A stretch of DNA of 64,000 nt. Source: Tissierella praeacuta_A (GTDB lineage: Bacteria > Bacillota > Clostridia > Tissierellales > Tissierellaceae). Below, one piece after another: positions 61,681 to 64,000 of the stretch. Made by a program: the position numbers and the translations under genes. The stretch spans positions 55,013 to 119,012 of the forward strand of contig NZ_JBEBOY010000008.1 of assembly GCF_040396155.1 (NCBI RefSeq), written 5' to 3'. Numbering within the stretch: position 1 is the first letter of the stretch; the number at the start of each line of letters is the position of its first letter. A model generated the notes under the pieces. The model searched no databases and was not told where the DNA came from. It saw only the letters and a list, made by a program, of their open reading frames with translations.

Positions 61681-63264
61681 CTAATAGAATTTTTCTATAT
61701 ATTCTTCATAAGTCATCATTCTATCATTGAATCCATCAGGTTTTATTTCAATTATTCTATTTGCAATAGTTTGAATAAATTGATGGTCGTGGGAAGTAAA
61801 TAATACATTACTCTTGAAATCCTTTAAGCCATTATTCACTGAAGTAATAGATTCTAGGTCTAAATGGTTTGTAGGCTGATCAAGGATTATAACATTTGAG
61901 TTGCTCAGCATCATTTTAGCTAGCATACATCTTACTTTCTCGCCACCAGATAGTACCTTGGCTTGTTTTAATGCTTCTTCACCAGAGAATAACATTCTTC
62001 CTAGAAATCCTCTTATATATATTTCGGATTGGTCAACGGAGAATTGTCTCATCCAGTCCACTAGGTTTAAATCCACATCATTGAAGAATTCTGAATTATC
62101 CTTAGGGAAATATGACTTTGTAATAGTAAGTCCCCATTTATAGCTTCCGCTATCAGGCTCTATTTCTCCCATTATAATCTTAAATAATGTAGTGATACCT
62201 ATTTCATCTCCAATAAAAGCAATTTTGTCGCCTTTATTTACTCTAAAACTAATATTATCTAATATTTTTACTCCATCTATTGTCTTGGTGATATCTTCCA
62301 CTGTTAGAATTTCATTTCCAACTTCTCTTTCCATAGTAAATCCAACAAAAGGATATCTTCTTGTAGAAGGCTGTATATCATCTAAAGTAATTTTTTCAAG
62401 TAATTTCTTACGTGAAGTTGCTTGTTTTGACTTAGAAGCATTGGCACTAAATCTAGCAATAAAGGATTGTAATTCCTTAATTTTCTCTTCCTTTTTCTTG
62501 TTCTGATCTTTCATCATTTGAAGGGCTAACTGACTTGATTCATACCAGAAATCATAGTTACCTACAATCATTTTTATTTTACCAAAATCAATGTCTACCA
62601 TGTGGGTACATACTTCATTTAAGAAATGTCTGTCATGGGATACAACTATGACTGTACCTTCAAAGTCTCCTAAAAATTCTTGTAACCATCTTACTGATTT
62701 TACATCAAGGTGGTTAGTAGGCTCGTCCAGTATTAATATTCCTGGCTTGCCAAATAATGCTTGCGCAAGTAATACCTTAACTTTATCATTACCTGTTAAA
62801 TCAGCTACTTTTTTTTGATGGAGTTCAGTGCTTATTCCAAGACCTTGTAACAATGAGGATGCTTCAGATTCCGCACTCCATCCATCCATTTCGGCAAACT
62901 CTCCCTCAAGTTCTGATGCCCTAATACCATCTTCATCATTAAAATCTTCTTTGGCATAAATAGCATCCTTCTCTACCATTATTTCATAAAGTCTTTTATT
63001 GCCCATTATAACTGTTTGAATTACTTCACATTCGTCATACTCAAAATGGTCTTGTTTAAGTACTGACATTCTGACATCTTTATCAATAGAAACATCACCA
63101 GTATTTGGTTCGATTTCGCCAGATAGGATTTTAAGAAAAGTACTTTTTCCAGCACCGTTGGCTCCGATTACACCATAGCAATTGCCAGGAGTAAAAACTA
63201 AGTTTACATCATCAAATAATTTTTGTGACCCATATCTTAAACTTACATTATTTACACTAATCAA
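61681..63264 (-). CDS. ABC-F family ATPase
   Basis: The protein has two ABC domains in one chain without membrane segments: Walker A GANGAGKST near residue 37, a linker (P-site tRNA interaction motif region, residues ~240-310), and a second degenerate Walker A (GDEIGITTL, lacking the canonical lysine) near residue 345. Signatures LTGND/LSGGEKVR and ILDEPTNHLD/ILDQPTNHLD are present. ABC-F proteins act on the ribosome; this resembles the YkpA/YbiT group. I choose the TTG start at 63264 (ISVNNVSLRYG onset); a GTG six codons upstream is possible. Confidence 0.88.
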   Translation of the reverse strand: MISVNNVSLRYGSQKLFDDVNLVFTPGNCYGVIGANGAGKSTFLKILSGEIEPNTGDVSIDKDVRMSVLKQDHFEYDECEVIQTVIMGNKRLYEIMVEKDAIYAKEDFNDEDGIRASELEGEFAEMDGWSAESEASSLLQGLGISTELHQKKVADLTGNDKVKVLLAQALFGKPGILILDEPTNHLDVKSVRWLQEFLGDFEGTVIVVSHDRHFLNEVCTHMVDIDFGKIKMIVGNYDFWYESSQLALQMMKDQNKKKEEKIKELQSFIARFSANASKSKQATSRKKLLEKITLDDIQPSTRRYPFVGFTMEREVGNEILTVEDITKTIDGVKILDNISFRVNKGDKIAFIGDEIGITTLFKIIMGEIEPDSGSYKWGLTITKSYFPKDNSEFFNDVDLNLVDWMRQFSVDQSEIYIRGFLGRMLFSGEEALKQAKVLSGGEKVRCMLAKMMLSNSNVIILDQPTNHLDLESITSVNNGLKDFKSNVLFTSHDHQFIQTIANRIIEIKPDGFNDRMMTYEEYIEKFY

Positions 63265-63459
63265 TTTCTTTCCATCCCTCACTTTTAATTTACGTCACAA
63301 TATTATACCATAAAAAATAAATAAAAGATAGAATAGAAATATGTACTATACCTTAATCGAAATAACTTAAATATAAGGACTGACTATAGATTTTAGATTT
63401 AATATAATTATATTACCAGATTAAGTATTCTTATAGATTTTGAATACAAAATAGATAAA

Positions 63460-63488
63460 AAGAGGAAATTCCTTATAATTAAGGAATT
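63460..63488 (-). terminator. Terminator of msrB
   Basis: AATTCCTTA (63467-63475) and TAAGGAATT (63480-63488) are exact reverse complements and overlap the msrB stop codon; T-rich sequence follows on the minus strand. Confidence 0.75.
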
Positions 63489-63936
63489 ATTCAAATAGAT
63501 TAATATATTCACCGTATCCTTCTTTTTCTAAATCTTCTTTTTTAATGAATCTGAGGGAAGCACCATTTATACAATATCTTAATTCACCTTTATTTTTAGG
63601 ACCATCATTAAATACATGACCAAGGTGTGAATCACCATATTTGCTTCTTACTTCAGTTCTGATCATTCCATGGGTAGTATCCATTTTTTCAATTATATGG
63701 TCATTTTCTATAGGATTAGTAAAGCTAGGCCATCCACAACCTGCATTAAATTTGTCTTTGGAACTAAATAATGGTTCTCCTGATACTATATCTACATATA
63801 TACCTTCTTCATAATTATTATTGATTTCATGGGAAAAAGGCCTTTCAGTAGCATTTTCTTGTGTAACTTTATATTCTATATCATTTAATTTATCTCTAAT
63901 TTCTTTGTCACTAGGCTTAATGTATTTTTTATCCAT
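63487..63936 (-). CDS. msrB: Peptide-methionine (R)-S-oxide reductase
   Basis: MsrB repairs methionine-R-sulfoxide in proteins. The 149-residue protein has CGWPSF (C67) and RYCINGASLRF (C122, catalytic), plus the metal-site residues of other forms are absent (no paired CxxC), so it is a zinc-free MsrB in which C67 can act as recycling cysteine. The start at 63936 follows AGGAGATGA; an ATG three codons upstream is too close. It fits oxygen defence along with the peroxiredoxin. Confidence 0.94.
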   Translation of the reverse strand: MDKKYIKPSDKEIRDKLNDIEYKVTQENATERPFSHEINNNYEEGIYVDIVSGEPLFSSKDKFNAGCGWPSFTNPIENDHIIEKMDTTHGMIRTEVRSKYGDSHLGHVFNDGPKNKGELRYCINGASLRFIKKEDLEKEGYGEYINLFE

Positions 63937-64000
63937 TATTATCATCTCCTAGTATAATAATGTCATAGTCAGTAATGACCATGCAGTTAAAACATTTCTA

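Noticed and set aside
63487..63936. Possible selenocysteine MsrB
   Set aside because: Both active positions are encoded by cysteine codons and there is no in-frame TGA.
1..64000. CRISPR arrays, rRNA and tRNA genes, transposases or phage genes
   Set aside because: I found no regularly spaced direct repeats, no tRNA-like cloverleaf or rRNA sequence, and no frame with transposase or phage-structural motifs.

Overview
The window is AT-rich DNA with strong Shine-Dalgarno sites, ATG/GTG/TTG starts, short intergenic gaps and U-tract terminators, as expected of a low-GC Gram-positive. Spore-specific genes (an alpha/beta-type SASP and Tlp), a formate/nitrite channel, a B12 riboswitch and amino-acid/peptide catabolism point to an anaerobic, spore-forming member of the Clostridia; a Tissierella-like lineage is possible but cannot be fixed from this sequence. 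No rRNA, tRNA, CRISPR array, transposase or phage gene was seen.

Layout. 0-3 kb: a partial DUF89 gene, a MarR-cyclase pair and a TetR regulator. 3-10 kb: a five-gene peptide operon (M14-like peptidase, DUF969/DUF979 membrane pair, M29-like peptidase, pyroglutamyl peptidase) behind a near-consensus promoter and divergent from the TetR gene. 10-17 kb: an L7/L12-domain membrane protein, DUF975, a one-cysteine peroxiredoxin, a BioB-like radical SAM protein with a NimA-like flavoprotein, a DUF2975-XRE module bracketed by duplicated sequence (one arm carries a ~100 bp MITE-like insertion), and a PadR operon with two flavodoxin-fold oxidoreductases. 17-22 kb: spore proteins, FNT channel, MATE pump with an attenuator-like leader, YkuS, and an encapsulin shell with its ferritin-like cargo. 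22-29 kb: a sigma-54-controlled 2,3-diaminopropionate-type operon (dpaL, ygeY, YfcC transporter, enhancer-binding regulator). 29-32 kb: a cobalamin riboswitch and a BtuFCD-type ABC transporter. 33-40 kb: a type I restriction-modification operon whose last two genes are a DUF3990 ADP-ribosyltransferase-fold protein and a likely antitoxin. 40-50 kb: housekeeping and accessory genes (YchF, TetR-GNAT, GH18 chitinase, DMT exporter, TtcA-like, ExoIII, YczE). 47-52 kb: an MBL hydrolase with a CssRS-like two-component system, divergent from an HtrA protease. 52-57 kb: a DUF5058 membrane pair with an AbgB-like amidohydrolase and a PucR regulator. 57-60 kb: a phosphonate-type ABC transporter with a fused double permease. 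60-64 kb: an erythromycin-esterase-like protein, an ABC-F ATPase and MsrB.

How the genes work together. Several clusters each combine import, hydrolysis and regulation of nitrogenous compounds: the M14/DUF969/DUF979/M29/Pcp set, the DpaL/YgeY/YfcC set under sigma-54 control, and the DUF5058/AbgB/PucR set. This fits an amino-acid or peptide fermenter. The most unusual items are the sigma-54 promoter with three matching palindromic activator sites followed by a transcript leader that can fold into three nested or adjacent stems; the MITE-like insertion with its empty site preserved in the same window; the DUF3990 pair inside a type I R-M operon; and the two uncharacterised membrane pairs tied to peptidases or amidohydrolases.
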